Assembly: GCF_005239225.2 (NCBI RefSeq)
Contig: NC_133293.1
Location: forward strand, 8,462,333 to 8,526,332
Origin: Populus alba
Taxonomy: Eukaryota > Streptophyta > Magnoliopsida > Malpighiales > Salicaceae
Length of the DNA: 64,000 bases
Direction of reading: 5' to 3'
Made by a program: the position numbers and the translations under genes. The notes beneath the pieces are model-generated. The model had not been told where the DNA came from. It saw nothing but the letters and a program-made list of their open reading frames with translations, and did no database searches. Below are positions 51,431 through 62,890 of this stretch, piece after piece. How positions within the stretch are numbered: the stretch's first letter is position 1; each line of letters starts with the position of its first letter.

Positions 51431-53985
51431 ATGGCGGCAGTTGCGAATGAAGCGGCAGCAGCAAGTATTGAAGGAAGCGCTACAGAAACAATAGAGAAGC
51501 CGCTGCCGCATAAGCTTGAGAGAAAATGGACCTTTTGGTTTGATAACCAATCCAAACCTAATCAAGGCGCCGCCTGGGGCACTTCTCTCCGCAAGATTTA
51601 CTCTTTTGATACCGTCGAAGAATTCTGGTGGTATGTATTTACTTTCCCTTTTTTTATTTTAATACTTTCTTATAATCTGTTTGCTGCTAGATCTGCCTCT
51701 TGTTTATTCAGTTTTCGGACTCTCCTAGGGTTTTTTTTCTTTTCTAGACAGACGGGGGTATTGCTTAGTGATTAGTTAAATAATTATTAATGGAAAATTG
51801 GAGTTATTTATTTATTTATTTTGGGGGCAGTTTGTATGAGCAGATATTCAAGCCAAGCAAGCTGCCTGGAAATGCTGATTTCCATTTATTTAGAGCTGGG
51901 ATTGAACCCAAATGGGAAGATCCAGTCTGTGCTACTGGAGGCAAATGGTCTGTTACCTCCAGCGGAAAGGCCAACTTGGATACCATGTGGCTTGAAACTG
52001 TAATCATCTTACTCCCTCTTCATTTTTTTATGCTCTGGATGCCTTTGTTGGTGCATTGGCATAATCTTTGTTCATGTTCCAATGAATAAATAATTGGACA
52101 GTTGATGGCATTGATCGGGGAGCAATTCGATGAAGCTGATGAGATTTGTGGCGTGGTTGCAAGTGTGCGCCGCCAGAGGCAGGATAAACTTGCTTTGTGG
52201 ACTAAAACTGCCGCAAATGAGGCTGTGCAGGTTGTCATTATTTCTTTCAATCAAAGCATATACTTGGCACTTGTGAATTTAGATGACATTTTTCTGTGTT
52301 TCTATTCTTTGTGGTGTCCCTTAAGCATCAAATCCATCCAAAGAACCTGCCTTTAGACATCATATGCATTTCATCTAAGGGTGTGCTTGGCTTCCTTAGC
52401 CGACAGTGAAGCGGGAATTTTTTCTGCAACCTCAGGTTCCCATACCAAGGCTCATGTCTTGTTTGGCTTCTCATGTTTTAATGACTGGGAAGAGAAACAT
52501 GTGATTATCTCTCTTGTTGGGCTTAACAAAGAATGAGGCTCACCACCATCTCTCTCCCCAGGAGGGAATGCTTGAGACTAGATACCACTCCGATTTGATA
52601 TTTCTAATTGATTAGAGCTTGCATGTGAATGGGGATTTTGTGTATCTTGGTGGCAGAGTTTATATGATATTCTTGTGTCGACAAAAATTAATGAATGTTC
52701 GCCTCACAAGGGCTCTGTTGGCGGTGACAATAGCTGATTTTATGATTGCAGAACTTGTAAGTAGCCAATGGGTGACTAGTGATCATTTAGGGTTGTTCAT
52801 TAGTTGCAGTAATGTTGTAGCACCTGTGAGTGACTGTTTACCATTTCTAAGTGCTGTCATTTGGTCTGCACATACTCATTAGAAGAATTCTGAGTACTTA
52901 TGAGGAGATAGATACTGTCACTGAGAGCACAGGGATGCTTGGTTGATCCAGTTTAACATGCCCATACTTGGATATTTTATCCCCCAACAGAAAAAAAAGG
53001 GGGGGGGGAAAGTGCTTAGATTGCTGACTTCTATTATAATCTGATGCATCTTTTGCTTTTGCTCACATATATAGCATATATGTGTTTTCTGGTAGATTCA
53101 TAGTTTAGGTTTATACAGCAAGCTGACTAGTTAAAGCTATTTAGGTAGGCGGTGATCAGATGGCAGTTAGTTCATACACAATAAACTTTTCTCCATTTTG
53201 TTTTATTTGATGCATAACAGTTCTTGGAACCCGTTCCTCACTCTATTTCCGTGGCCTTTTTCAAAATGTCAAATTTTAAACAGCAATGTGTCTTCCTTGC
53301 TTGTGGGCTGTGGCATTGTGCATGCAGTTCATGTTCTTGCATGCTGACATGCGTTTGCTATCCACCATATCTGACATAGTGATTTGATGATTTTCATCTG
53401 AACTCAACTTTAGCCTCTACATGAAATAACTATGGATCTGTTACTGTTTAGCTCAAACAACAATATATGGGATTCTCTTGATGAAATAACTACAGATCAG
53501 TTACAGCTTAGCTCAAACAACAATATATGGGATTCTTGGCTGTTTTCATTGTTAAAAAAAAAGGGTTTCCATGTTGACATTTCTTTTAGGTAGAGCATAA
53601 TACAACATTTGAATGGAAACTTAATACACTGGTTCATTAAGCTCTAGTGGCAACTAGTTCCCACCGGCATGCTGTTCTTCTTTGACTTGGTTGTTTAAGT
53701 TTGTTCTCTCCCTAAATGCTTCATGTTTATTAGTTACTATTCCCTTTGATTGCTTCAAGTCTAACGATGTTATGGCATTTGAATTTTGTTGTGTAGATGA
53801 GCATTGGCAGGAAGTGGAAGGAGGTCATTGATGTCACTAATAAGATCACCTACAGCTTCCATGTAATCTTTTTTTTGTGGTCCTATCTGATTTTAAGAAA
53901 ATTTACTTCTCAAATCTTACTATTTTGGTAACTGCAGGATGATTCCAAGAGAGAAAGAAATGCCAAAAGCCGTTACACCGTGTAA
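51431..53985 (+). CDS. eIF(iso)4E: Eukaryotic translation initiation factor iso-4E (cap-binding)
   Basis: Five exons, 51431-51630, 51831-51999, 52102-52230, 53797-53862 and 53938-53985, give 203 residues, as expected for plant eIF(iso)4E. The core begins [16 protein letters not shown]. Cap-stacking Trp49 (GAAWGTSLR) and Trp95 with Glu96 (EPKWEDP) are present, followed by [46 protein letters not shown] and the C-terminus [13 protein letters not shown]. It binds the mRNA 5' cap and pairs with eIF(iso)4G in the plant-specific eIF(iso)4F complex. The GAAWG and AIGEQF contexts and the short N-terminus separate it from eIF4E. In several crops this gene is a host factor for potyviruses through VPg binding. 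Intron 3 is long (52231-53796) and holds a 60-bp tandem duplication. Intact. Confidence 0.95.
53421..53540 (+). repeat. 60-bp tandem duplication in intron 3 of eIF(iso)4E
   Basis: Units 53421-53480 and 53481-53540 both begin ATGAAATAAC and share GCTCAAACAACAATATATGG. They differ at several bases in the second and third tens. The period is exactly 60 bp. It does not touch coding or splice sequence. Confidence 0.9.
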
Positions 53986-55112
53986 GCACTCCATGAAGCA
54001 CTCCATGAAGGTGGTTTTTTTAGCTTGGTTCCACACCGAGAAGTGAAATGTATTTTTGATCTGATAAGTCCTTAATGGATGTATCATGATGATGCTCCAT
54101 TAATTTTGGTATTAGATAAGATTAAGCTTGTGAAAGTATTGTAGTTTCCACCACCAGCAATCTGTACTGTTGAGATATGTTCTTGTTCCCAATACACTTG
54201 GCAGGAAAAAAAAAACGTCACTTCTACAGTTCTACTCCTCCTTTTGTGCTTGGATTTTGATATTCCTCAAGAGATTGATTTAGTTTTTGAAAACATGATC
54301 GTTGTGTTTATCAACTACAATTAGCATAATGGTGGCAGCATAATGGGTGCACAGATCAGAAAAAAAGAAAAAAAAAACAAGAAATTCCTGCATGAAAGGC
54401 CGGTATCATCGAGCCACGGTGTTATTTCTGCGCGCTCTTTATTTCCTCACCGCACCCGAGGCTTTACCAGAGCTATTGATCAAGGATAATTTGCAGTTAG
54501 AGAATGTTTCATATCCTGGTGGTGCTTCAACCGAATTGAGGTGCATTCTTTTAACGCTGCCGGCGCTGCCATTAAATTTAACTTGACGGATTAATCAACA
54601 AATAGGCTGGTGGGAAATGGCTGCATGGCTCCCGATGTTAGAAGCTTGATCGAACGCTAATCCAGAGTTTAGACCATTCTAATTAATATTCAAGGACGTA
54701 CAGGCGGCGTTTAAAACATAATCTGGTGGTTGAATAAAGCTTAACTTAGTCCTAATTCCATCATCGCCGATTTATTTAAAAGAACTTAAGCTTAATATAG
54801 TGTTGGTTCAGCTCCCGGATTCCTTGGAGGCCATTTGAGCCACTCAAGGAACAGCTGGTTTTTTTGCCCCCAGGCCACCCTTGCCGTGAGCCAGGTAATT
54901 AACGAACCTTTAAAGAAGCTATACTTTAATAATCTCAAGACAAAGTACTACAGGTAAAATGAAGAGTGAAGTAGCCATACGGTGTCGTTAACATGATGAT
55001 TCCAAGGGCCCAGATGAAGAGAGGTATTTACATCTGAAAGCCCTCAAATGAACTGTGGACTAGAAAATGCTTCTTACATGAAGATGACCAGAGGAGAGAA
55101 CCTCTTCTTTTA
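53986..55112. other. Convergent 3' region of eIF(iso)4E and PGR5
   Basis: The 3' UTR of eIF(iso)4E, with a 13-bp tandem repeat right after the stop (GCACTCCATGAA twice), and the 3' UTR of PGR5 share this 1.1-kb interval. An open frame at 54347-54586 has no domain or splice support. No gene is seen. Confidence 0.5.
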
Positions 55113-55714
55113 TCAAGCAAGGAACCCGAGTCTCTCTCCATTCTTCTTGGCCAGCCTAATCAGTCCCTGCCTTTGTTTCGCATCTGCTCCTATCGATTTG
55201 CAGAACTCAGTAATCACCTGTAAACAGTTAACAAATAAATTAGTTATGCAATTGATTAAATTATCTGCGCTTTAATAATTAATCAAGAAACTAATTAAGG
55301 AAGAACATCGCCGTTCAGATTATCCGAAACTCGCAAATAAAAGGCCAATAATTGTCCAAAAAACAAGAAAAAGCCACTAACCCCTCAACGCATAGCTACT
55401 GGTACTAAATCTAGTAGCAGAGGCAAGAATTATACCTGCGAGTGTAAGGCAATTGCTTTGCCTCGAAGCTGATTGAACCTTTTCTTGCCGATTATTTGAC
55501 GAGTGATGACAACAACAGGAGCAAAAAGACCCTTTCCTTCATTGACGTTCTTCATCATGGGAGGCGATTTCACTGGCTTCGCAACTCTAACATGGCTTGG
55601 CACTTTCTTAACCAACATGGCATAGTCTTCGCCAACAATTGAAGTGCCCCAACTTCCCATAAACGCAGTCCCAAAACCTCCCTTAAACCCGGTTGCAGAA
55701 ATTGAAGAAGCCAT
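55113..55714 (-). CDS. PGR5: PROTON GRADIENT REGULATION 5, chloroplast
   Basis: Two exons, 55714-55436 and 55217-55113 (minus strand), join in phase 0 to 127 residues. The N-terminal ~60 residues are Ser/Gly-rich and lack acidic clusters, fitting a chloroplast transit peptide (MASSISATGFKGGFGTAFMG). The mature part is near-invariant: MMKNVNEGKGLFAPVVVITR, GKKRFNQLRGKAIALHSQ, then VITEFCKSIGADAKQRQGLI and RLAKKNGERLGFLA. PGR5 works at the thylakoid membrane with PGRL1 in antimycin-sensitive cyclic electron flow around photosystem I and protects PSI in fluctuating light. The single intron site falls inside the conserved ALHSQ|VITEF block. Intact. Confidence 0.96.
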
Positions 55715-58240
55715 TGAAAACTAAACCACCCCTGGAGTTCTTCCTAGCTCTTGCTGTTCTCTTCGAAATTAATTTGGATAGTGGTTCTTCTGCTTTACAA
55801 GAGAATCTGTGATGTATGTGTTTTCTAGGTTTTTCTGCCCCTGGAGGATATTTTTTTGGTGTAAAATACGAGAGCCTCTGGTTTTTTATTAAAGGGTGGT
55901 GGGAGAGAGATCTTCATGGGGCATTGAGAACCACACATGCTTGGTGGCTTGGATTTTTGTTTAGATTTCAGACCAAACACGTATATCACTAGTACTTGTC
56001 CTGTTATTACTTACGATCCAAATTTTTGGAGGACAAAATCTTGATCTAGAATTTTAGTGGCTCCATCTTCAAGGATGGGCCCTCATTCTACCATTTCTTC
56101 ACGCGCCAGAGCTTCCATGGGATCATTCTGGACGTTAATTTCTCTTTTCAAGATGAAAAAAGAGTTCGGAGAAGCTGTGGTTTCTTACCTAACCAAAAGA
56201 CCATTGAAATTGGGTACGAAACTCACTTTGTATTTTTCCATTCCCCAGTTCTTGGATGCGACGCATCACAGGCTGCCTGTGTTGTATTCTTCTTAGTTTT
56301 TGTGGTTTTTTTTTAAAATTAATTAATTTTTATTTTAAATTAATATTTGATGTGTATTTATGTTGATGTGAAAAATATATTTTTAAATAAAAAAAACTTT
56401 AAAAAATAATAAATTTTGAACTTTCAAATTCGCTATTGCCTATTCTTGTCACTGCCACTTTTAGATGGACATGAAATTAATTGAGGTGAGAAGAAAAATA
56501 ATCATATAATATATTGAAAAGGATTATAATATAAATAATGATTAGATTTGTTTCTTCAAAAATTAATAATTTATAACATCATAAATGAAGGTTTATGGAT
56601 TGCTCAGTTTTCTTGGAGAACTCAGTGGCTGATACAGACCTTGCTTCCTAGATGTCTGAGTGCTCTGATCTGCATCATGGTATAATTGAGTGGCAAGTAA
56701 TTGAGTGAGTGGTAAAATTTTAAATAAATTATTAGGCACTTTCACGTATTGTGTTTTAACTGTAATTTAAAAAACTTTTAATTTTTTTTTAATTTTTAAT
56801 TTTTTTTAATGTTTGTAAATTATTTTGATATGCTGATATCAAAAATAATTTTAAAAAATATTATTTTTATATATTTTCAAGTAAAACAAACTTTGAAAAC
56901 AACATTTATCATTCTTTTAAACAGACCTTAAGCTTTAAAAGCTGTGTGGTATTAGAATGCAAGTGCGAAAAAAAATTCTATTTAGTGATTGTTTAGATAT
57001 GTGATAAAGATTGTTTTTTAAAATATTTTTAAAACATATTAAAATAATATTTTTAAAAAATATTTATTTTTAATATTAGCGCTTTAAAACGATATAAAAA
57101 TATAAAAAAATTAATTTAAAATTAAAATGTTTTAAAAACACAATTAAACCACAATACCAAATAAATAAAACAAATAATTAGTAAAATACAAAACTTCTCT
57201 CACATATTGCTATGAGATTGATCACTAGTATTGCATCACATCATCCATGTTTAGACATATTTATTTGAGTTAGATAAAGAAAATATATATTTTTAGATCA
57301 AATTACTTCAACTTGTTAGAAAGGCTAAATAAGCAATAATTGTGCACATTTTTGTTTTTTAATGTATCCTGCATTGAACCCACCGAGTTAATCTTATTAA
57401 TTACAACAAAAACTAAAAGGTGGGGGAATAATAATTTAGTGTTTTATTTTTTGAATTTTTTTTGGCTATTGATTTTTTTTTAAAGTTGGTCCTTACATTA
57501 TGTGTTTAGAAAATAAATATTTATTGTAAATTTGGTATTTGCCATCTATTTTTTATTATATAATTAAATAAAATATAATTTTTTAAAAAATTATTAAAAC
57601 CAGTAGAGTCCATGACCCAAATTGCAAGGTGACCAAAATCAATCTAATATATTGCCGTTTTAATGTTTTTTTTAAATTTTTTTTTATCATATAGTTTTTT
57701 TTTAAAATTAAATCATGCTTTTATAGTCATCCCGATTACTTTTAAACTTTGTAAAATCAATTGGTTCATGTGAAGTTGAATAAAGGGCCAATTTTTTTTT
57801 TTTTTTAAATTGGCTCCGAATTTTTTTTTTTTTTAGCATTTCTTTTACATTTAAAAAAGAGTTGGTCTAAGCTATGGCAACGTGCGGAGCAGTGTACTAG
57901 TAAATTCTAAAGAGAAGGCATAGACATTGACCCGATATAACACGGGTCTATCCTTGCACCGTTCATAGCCTTATACTAGGCGAAGCTAATTATTATTCCA
58001 GTCCATTTATTGTGTAGTTTTTATCTTTGAAAAAATCAAATAAAATAATCAATTAAATTGCTTAATTAATTTCTATAGACAAAGAGAGCATATTCAAACA
58101 AATCTGAATATCTGCAGTCCTGCTTTGCCCTTCCTCATAAGATGTGGGCTGGATTCTTACATCCAAGTTTGGTTTTTTTAGGGCTCCTGCCTCCTTTTAC
58201 TAGACAAGAGACTGCTGCCATACAAACTCGCGTCTGCACA
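55715..58240. other. PGR5 upstream region and repeat-rich spacer
   Basis: The first ~300 bp hold the PGR5 leader and promoter. From 56.3 to 57.2 kb there are MITE-like copies (about 56310-56430, 56745-56930, 56980-57165). From 57.3 to 57.96 kb lies a T-rich repeat block that ends AACGTGCGGAGCAGTGTACT at 57871-57890, next to another short segment containing GACCCGATATAACACGGGTC. These look like ends of interspersed repeats. No gene is supported; the frame at 56057-56296 has no domain. Confidence 0.45.
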
Positions 58241-58241
58241 T

Positions 58242-58810
58242 ATGTGCTCTGCTTGCAATGGAAGATACCCACTCACTGGTGATGATTACTCCGGCAATAG
58301 AGCAGAGGATGTCAAGCCCATGGTTGGGATGGACGGTCTCAGCCTTCTGTTAGCTGTGAGTTTTAATGGGGATTTTGGTCTTGTGGAACTGCGCAAGTTC
58401 ATGATTATAATCGACGACTTCCACACATATGCAGGAGCTCACCTTGCAGAAAAACAAGTAATCAAGTTATCTTGGTAGATATCCGAGCCTGGGTTTCTTC
58501 TGGGGCTGAAGTGGTTCTTCAGTGGTGTCGAGGATTCATCTGCTTGGCATTTTGCAGATTTTCATTTACTCTCCATTCACTCATCGTGTCCAAATTTATT
58601 CCTCTTCTCCATTGATGCTGACATTCCCAGCTTTTGCAGAAGCTAACTTGGCCATTGACATGTATATGTTTGTCAGGACAGTGGCATCCTATTTTTCTGG
58701 AGTGGAAGAAACAGGATGCGCAGGGTTACGAAGGGTCAGTTGCTTCAGGCAATCCCATCAATTTTTGGGATCAATCCACCTATTTGCAGGCGGTGTGGTT
58801 CTTCTTTGAG
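58242..58810 (+). other. Unassigned coding-like stretch
   Basis: Between AT-rich repeats this stretch has balanced composition and protein-like frames on the plus strand. 58242-58478 reads MCSACNGRYPLTGDDYSGNR and later MVGMDGLSLLLAVSFNGDFG, ending in TAG. Near 58690-58811 one frame reads IFLEWKKQDAQGYEGSVASG and NPINFWDQSTYLQAVWFFFE before a stop. The pieces lie in different frames and no splice chain joins them convincingly. The minus strand is also partly open, so direction is uncertain. It could be a decayed gene, a short unrecognised gene or chance. I do not recognise a family. Confidence 0.25.
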
Positions 58811-59769
58811 TAGCTGAGCTTGGAAGTTTCATCGACCAAAATGGGAGTGTGTGATCAGCTTCTGTTCATTAGAGGACAGCTTGAAATCTGTGACCCAGTC
58901 TCTTGCCTCATCTTCTATCACGACAACTTGCTCCGGCATGGTTGTTCCATTGACCTTCTCTAATCCTGCACTGACTTTTGTTGTTAAAAATAATCCATGT
59001 TAATTTGTTTTCATATAGCACAGCCAAATGGATATATTTTACCACAAGTTTTCCAATTCGTGGTCACGAGTCAAATTTAAGTAAAAAATTTCAGAATATA
59101 ATTGTGCTTTTTTTTTTTTTTTTATTTTTTTTTATTTTATTTTAACCTTAGCCCTTTTAGGATACTGATGTTTTTTTCAATTAGTTTTTTTTTAATGTTT
59201 TTTTTATTGTTTTGGTATATTAAAAATATATTATTTTAATATATTTATAAACAAAAAATAATTTAAACTATAACACACTTTTATATTTTCCCTGTTGTTG
59301 AACTCATCTTAACTTTAAATAAAATGTTTTTTTTTGTACTTGTAATGGATACGTTCAATTAACTCTAGAATATCAAGGCTAAATTCACAGCTTCGATCCA
59401 TTAAAAAATAAAAATCTACACTTGATCTAAATAATTAAATCCATGAAAGTTCTGCTTTCGATAACATAATATTATTAGCATTTGGGTACAACGTAAGAGA
59501 AGCAGGCAGTAAAGAGTGAAATTCACTGTAAAATTGTTTTAAAATATATTTGTTTGATGGATTTGTCCTCATCCTTCGAGTCAAACAACTAATGTATTTT
59601 CTGCTGACTGTGTCTTCTATCTTAAAACAAGGAAAGCCATGTTGAAGTGCCCACATGACATCTGACTGCCCCTACCATTTGCAACCGAAAAAAACTGAAA
59701 CCGGCCTCAAAACAGAAAGACAAGTTGGAAGACGATCAATCGAACATAGGAAAAACGAGGAAGAAAAAA
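58811..59769. other. Spacer and upstream region of the TMEM45-like gene
   Basis: A MITE-like copy lies at about 59110-59290, with a T-run at 59108-59126. Near 58865-58960 the minus strand has a short open stretch (MPEQVVVIEDEARDWVTDFK), unassigned. The last ~100 bp are the leader of the gene at 59770. Confidence 0.4.
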
Positions 59770-60642
59770 ATGACATCACTTGTAACCCATTTCTGTGTCA
59801 CTCTTCTCCTTCTCCCTATAGGCATCCGCCGTCTCTTTTGCTCGTCTTCTCTTTACCTCAAGAACCCATCTCTTTTTAGATCCAAAACATGGTACCTGTC
59901 TGATCCCAAATGGAAAAATCTTGATCTGTACGTCCTCACCGTAGCCCTCCCTATTGCTTCTTTTTCTCTAATCTTTCTTTTCTTGGCCATTACTACTGGT
60001 CACACAACTTACCGTTTCTCCTTCTTGCATGAATCATTGCTTCTTTTTCTTTACTGGGTTTTGGCAATTTTGTTCGTTTTACGTGATGCCATTGACCCTG
60101 TAGTCATTCTTGATAGTTTCTTGTTTGTGTTTGGTGGGATTTTGTTTTTCGTAGAGTACTCTTTTATTGGTGAGGGCACTTCTGGTCTTGTTGTCGAGGT
60201 TGTTTATGGCTTGTGTGGTGATTTGAGTCTTGTTTGTGGGTTTTGTTGTTTATATTTGGCTATTAGGCCTGGTGCATTTTTTGCTGAGTTTTGTTTGTGT
60301 TGTGGATTGGTTTTGAAAGGGACTTGGTTTTTGCAAGCTGGGTTGTGTTTGTATACTGATGTTTTTGGTTTTAAAGGGTGTCATGAGATTGAGATTTTTC
60401 CTGGAAGTGGAAATGTTGAGTTAAAGTGTGATCTTGAGGAGGATGGGTTGAGGGGTGTGGCATTGGTGAATTTGATGTTTGTTGGCCATGCAATCGTGGT
60501 TTTTCTTGTGAGTTTGGGTTTGTTTGGATTGTTGTCAAGTAATAGGAATTTGAGGCATGGTGAAGCAAGTGGTCCCTTGCTGGCAGGGCTTGATTCTGAG
60601 AGTGCTTTGATGCGGGCGCTTCCTGAATTTGAAGTGGAATGA
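59770..60642 (+). CDS. Transmembrane protein 45 / DUF716 family, seven predicted helices, intronless
   Basis: A single exon of 290 codons. The frame is open upstream to 59725 but without ATG, so the first ATG at 59770 (MTSLVTHFCVTLLLLPIGIR) is chosen. Hydrophobic helices are visible at about 4-20, 53-75, 87-104, 111-131, 140-163, 168-195 and 230-256. LKGTWFLQAGLCLYTD followed by GFKGCHE, FVEY after a hydrophobic stretch, and the GH pair near the last helix match plant DUF716/TMEM45-like proteins. Some family members are reported as viral-response proteins; the molecular function is unknown. The Cys-rich run CGFCCLY / FCLCCG inside the helices is notable. The C-terminal tail (about 257-290) is hydrophilic and acidic and should face the cytosol or a lumen. 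A T-run follows the stop. Confidence 0.78.
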   Translation: MTSLVTHFCVTLLLLPIGIRRLFCSSSLYLKNPSLFRSKTWYLSDPKWKNLDLYVLTVALPIASFSLIFLFLAITTGHTTYRFSFLHESLLLFLYWVLAILFVLRDAIDPVVILDSFLFVFGGILFFVEYSFIGEGTSGLVVEVVYGLCGDLSLVCGFCCLYLAIRPGAFFAEFCLCCGLVLKGTWFLQAGLCLYTDVFGFKGCHEIEIFPGSGNVELKCDLEEDGLRGVALVNLMFVGHAIVVFLVSLGLFGLLSSNRNLRHGEASGPLLAGLDSESALMRALPEFEVE

Positions 60643-61518
60643 AGTGTATGTTTTTTTTTTTTTTTTTAATTATTTTCTTGCCTTTTTCCCTGTATTGATA
60701 ATACACAATTTTGGTGTTTAATGGAATTTAATCGATTGTTTGTTTATACATACAAGGCAATGGTGCTCTTTTCCTGACAAGCTTTTGCTGTTTACACACA
60801 GAAATTGGATACTAGATTGTCTTTTTATTGTCGAATTACCTTTTATCAGTGAATGAATATGTTTTTTTTTTTCATTTATTTAAAAGTGCTGGCAATACAA
60901 TCAGAACTTATATAAGACTAATTAAGGTGGATATACTTGCTTTCATACTTGTGTTTTTGATGAGGCCATAACGTAATCATGCAAATAGCCAAATACAGCT
61001 GCAATTCTGTAGGAAAATGAAAGCAGTGTTCAAACGAAATGTCATATATTATCATGTGCAGAATTGGTTGGGATTTTTTTCTTTCCCTTTTGTTTTAGCA
61101 GGACATGCTTCTAAAGTTAAGTTCCTCTATTCTTGCATTTAGGTACAGTAAAAAAATACATTTTGTAATCTAATAAAGAGTACAGACATGGATGGGCTTC
61201 CAAACATTGAAGCAATTTGATCTCTTGTTTTGTTGTATTCTGTATCTAAAGTTTAGATCACTTGCATGCAGAATGAATTTCAAACATATTACCATTTACT
61301 GATATGATATATTGGAAACAGTCTTAGAATCACACACGCGCGCGCGCACATGTTATGAAATGTATGTGATATAGTAACCTTGATCCTTAATGCCTTACTA
61401 ATATGTGCTTGCGTAGATTACCATGACATGAGTATCATTTTCTGCCTCCTTAGATGGGCAGGGGCAGGAAAGGATTTAGGGATTGAGGGGCCAAAAAGAA
61501 TGTGGGTATATATTTGGG

Positions 61519-61582
61519 AAGGGCTTCTAGATCTGTTCCTGCTTGTGGGTAAGGGCTTCTAGATCTGTTCCTGCTTGTGGGT
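61519..61582. repeat. Perfect 32-bp tandem duplication
   Basis: The unit beginning AAGGGCTTCTAGATCTGTTC occupies 61519-61550 and again 61551-61582 without mismatch, followed by a partial third start (AAGGGCT). Perfect identity suggests a recent slippage or duplication event. Confidence 0.93.
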
Positions 61583-61961
61583 AAGGGCTGTTACTTTGTT
61601 ATGTGGTAAGTAAGCAGTAAATAGTTTTCGGAAACTGTTGGTGGAGTTGCCTATTGGCATCAGTAACATTTGTAGCATAGTGAGGGCCAAATTGCTGGAA
61701 ATAGATAGCTTGTTACCGCTTTGTGTTCTTCCCAAATGCATTGGTTCATGTTGTTGTTATGAATAATCACATTTTATTAACTCTAGTAATCCAACTGGAT
61801 GATAATGGCCACAGATTCTTTAGACCTCTGAAGTGATCAAGTGTTAAAGTTCAACACTTTAGACAAGTGGGTTTTGATTTTCTTTCATATGGCAGTAAAT
61901 ACCCACAGGCTTTAAAAAAATTTCAGTTCTGTAGTGACTGGTATTTGTGAGTGTGGTAGGG

Positions 61962-62178
61962 GTTATTTTTCAAAGTGCTTTTCGCTTGAAAATGCATCAA
62001 AATAATGTTTTTTTTTTTTTATATATATATTATTTTTTTAAAAAATCAATTTTGATATCAGTACATTAAAACGATCTGAAAACACCAAAAGAAATTAATT
62101 TGAAGTAAAGAAAAAAATAAAACATTTTCATTTTTTTTCAAAAACGCTTTTAAAATGCAAAAACAAACAGGGTCTAAG
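61962..62178. mobile_element. MITE-like element of the common AT-rich family
   Basis: It starts with a GTTATTTTTCAAAGTGCTTTT-type arm and ends AAAACGCTTTTAAAATGCAA then AAACAGGGTC. The middle reads GATATCAGTACATTAAAACG, which is the reverse-complement orientation of the 24.08-kb copy. It is non-coding; borders are approximate. Confidence 0.6.
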
Positions 62179-62705
62179 ATTTCGTCTCATGACAGTATGT
62201 AAAGTAGCAACACAGAGTATCTTTCAATGAAATTTTAGAATATAGGCAGAAATATCATGGGATCTTTGATAACGATGGTTGGATTTTTTATATTCCTTTG
62301 TTTCACTATCTTTCAAGTTGAAGAAATTGCTGTTTTTGTGGATAAAATGCATGAAGTGGAGCTGTTAGTCCATGATTTTTATTTCTTCAATGATGTCTTT
62401 GGAGACAATTAGAAGGTCTTGAGAATTTGACTTCAGATTCTGAACATGGTAAAACGTAGGACTTTTATGGTGACTTGAATTCACTGACGGACCATGGCCT
62501 TACCAATTCATGTGTTCATAACTGTTGAACTCAGGTGCTAATGCTTTTCTGGAGAGCTTCTTTTTTCATTCTTACATTCCACTCCTCACCAAACTGTAAT
62601 CTTTGAGTATCCTGGAACCTTTATTTAATATATTTGTTGGAGGAAGCTGAAATTTATGCCCCCCTCCCAATTTTTCCCATCAAAGTGCAAAGAAATGGAA
62701 TGTGA

Positions 62706-62890
62706 TTGTCCTTCCAGTGATCTGCTTGCAAGATGCTTTATTGAAAAACAAGCTGTTGGAGCATGAGAAGGATCCGGCATTCAGAAGAGGAAGAAGTGAT
62801 GCAGCAGCAACATCTGAGTCATATGTTAAATTTGGTTGGTACTATAGCATGCTACTGAAGAAAGACTTATCTGAATGTGCCCCTGTATAA
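62706..62890 (+). other. Possible terminal exon of an unidentified gene
   Basis: Downstream of candidate acceptors (CTTCCAG at about 62712-62718, and TTGCAAG) a plus-strand frame reads ICLQDALLKNKLLEHEKDPA and RRGRSDAAATSESYVKFGWY, and ends at TAA 62888-62890. The hydrophilic, charged composition is more protein-like than its surroundings. No upstream exon was found that joins in phase, and I do not recognise a family. It could equally be chance. Confidence 0.25.

Larger units (their letters stand above)
60643..62700. other. 3' flank of the TMEM45-like gene and spacer
   Basis: After a T-run and probable 3' UTR, no gene is seen. The region holds a 32-bp tandem repeat (61519-61582), a (CA)/(CG) dinucleotide run at about 61331-61350 and a MITE-like element at about 61962-62178. 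Confidence 0.45.

Noticed and set aside
60371..60706. 111-codon antisense frame over the TMEM45-like gene
   Set aside because: It is antisense to a well-supported membrane protein gene and its low-complexity product has no domain.
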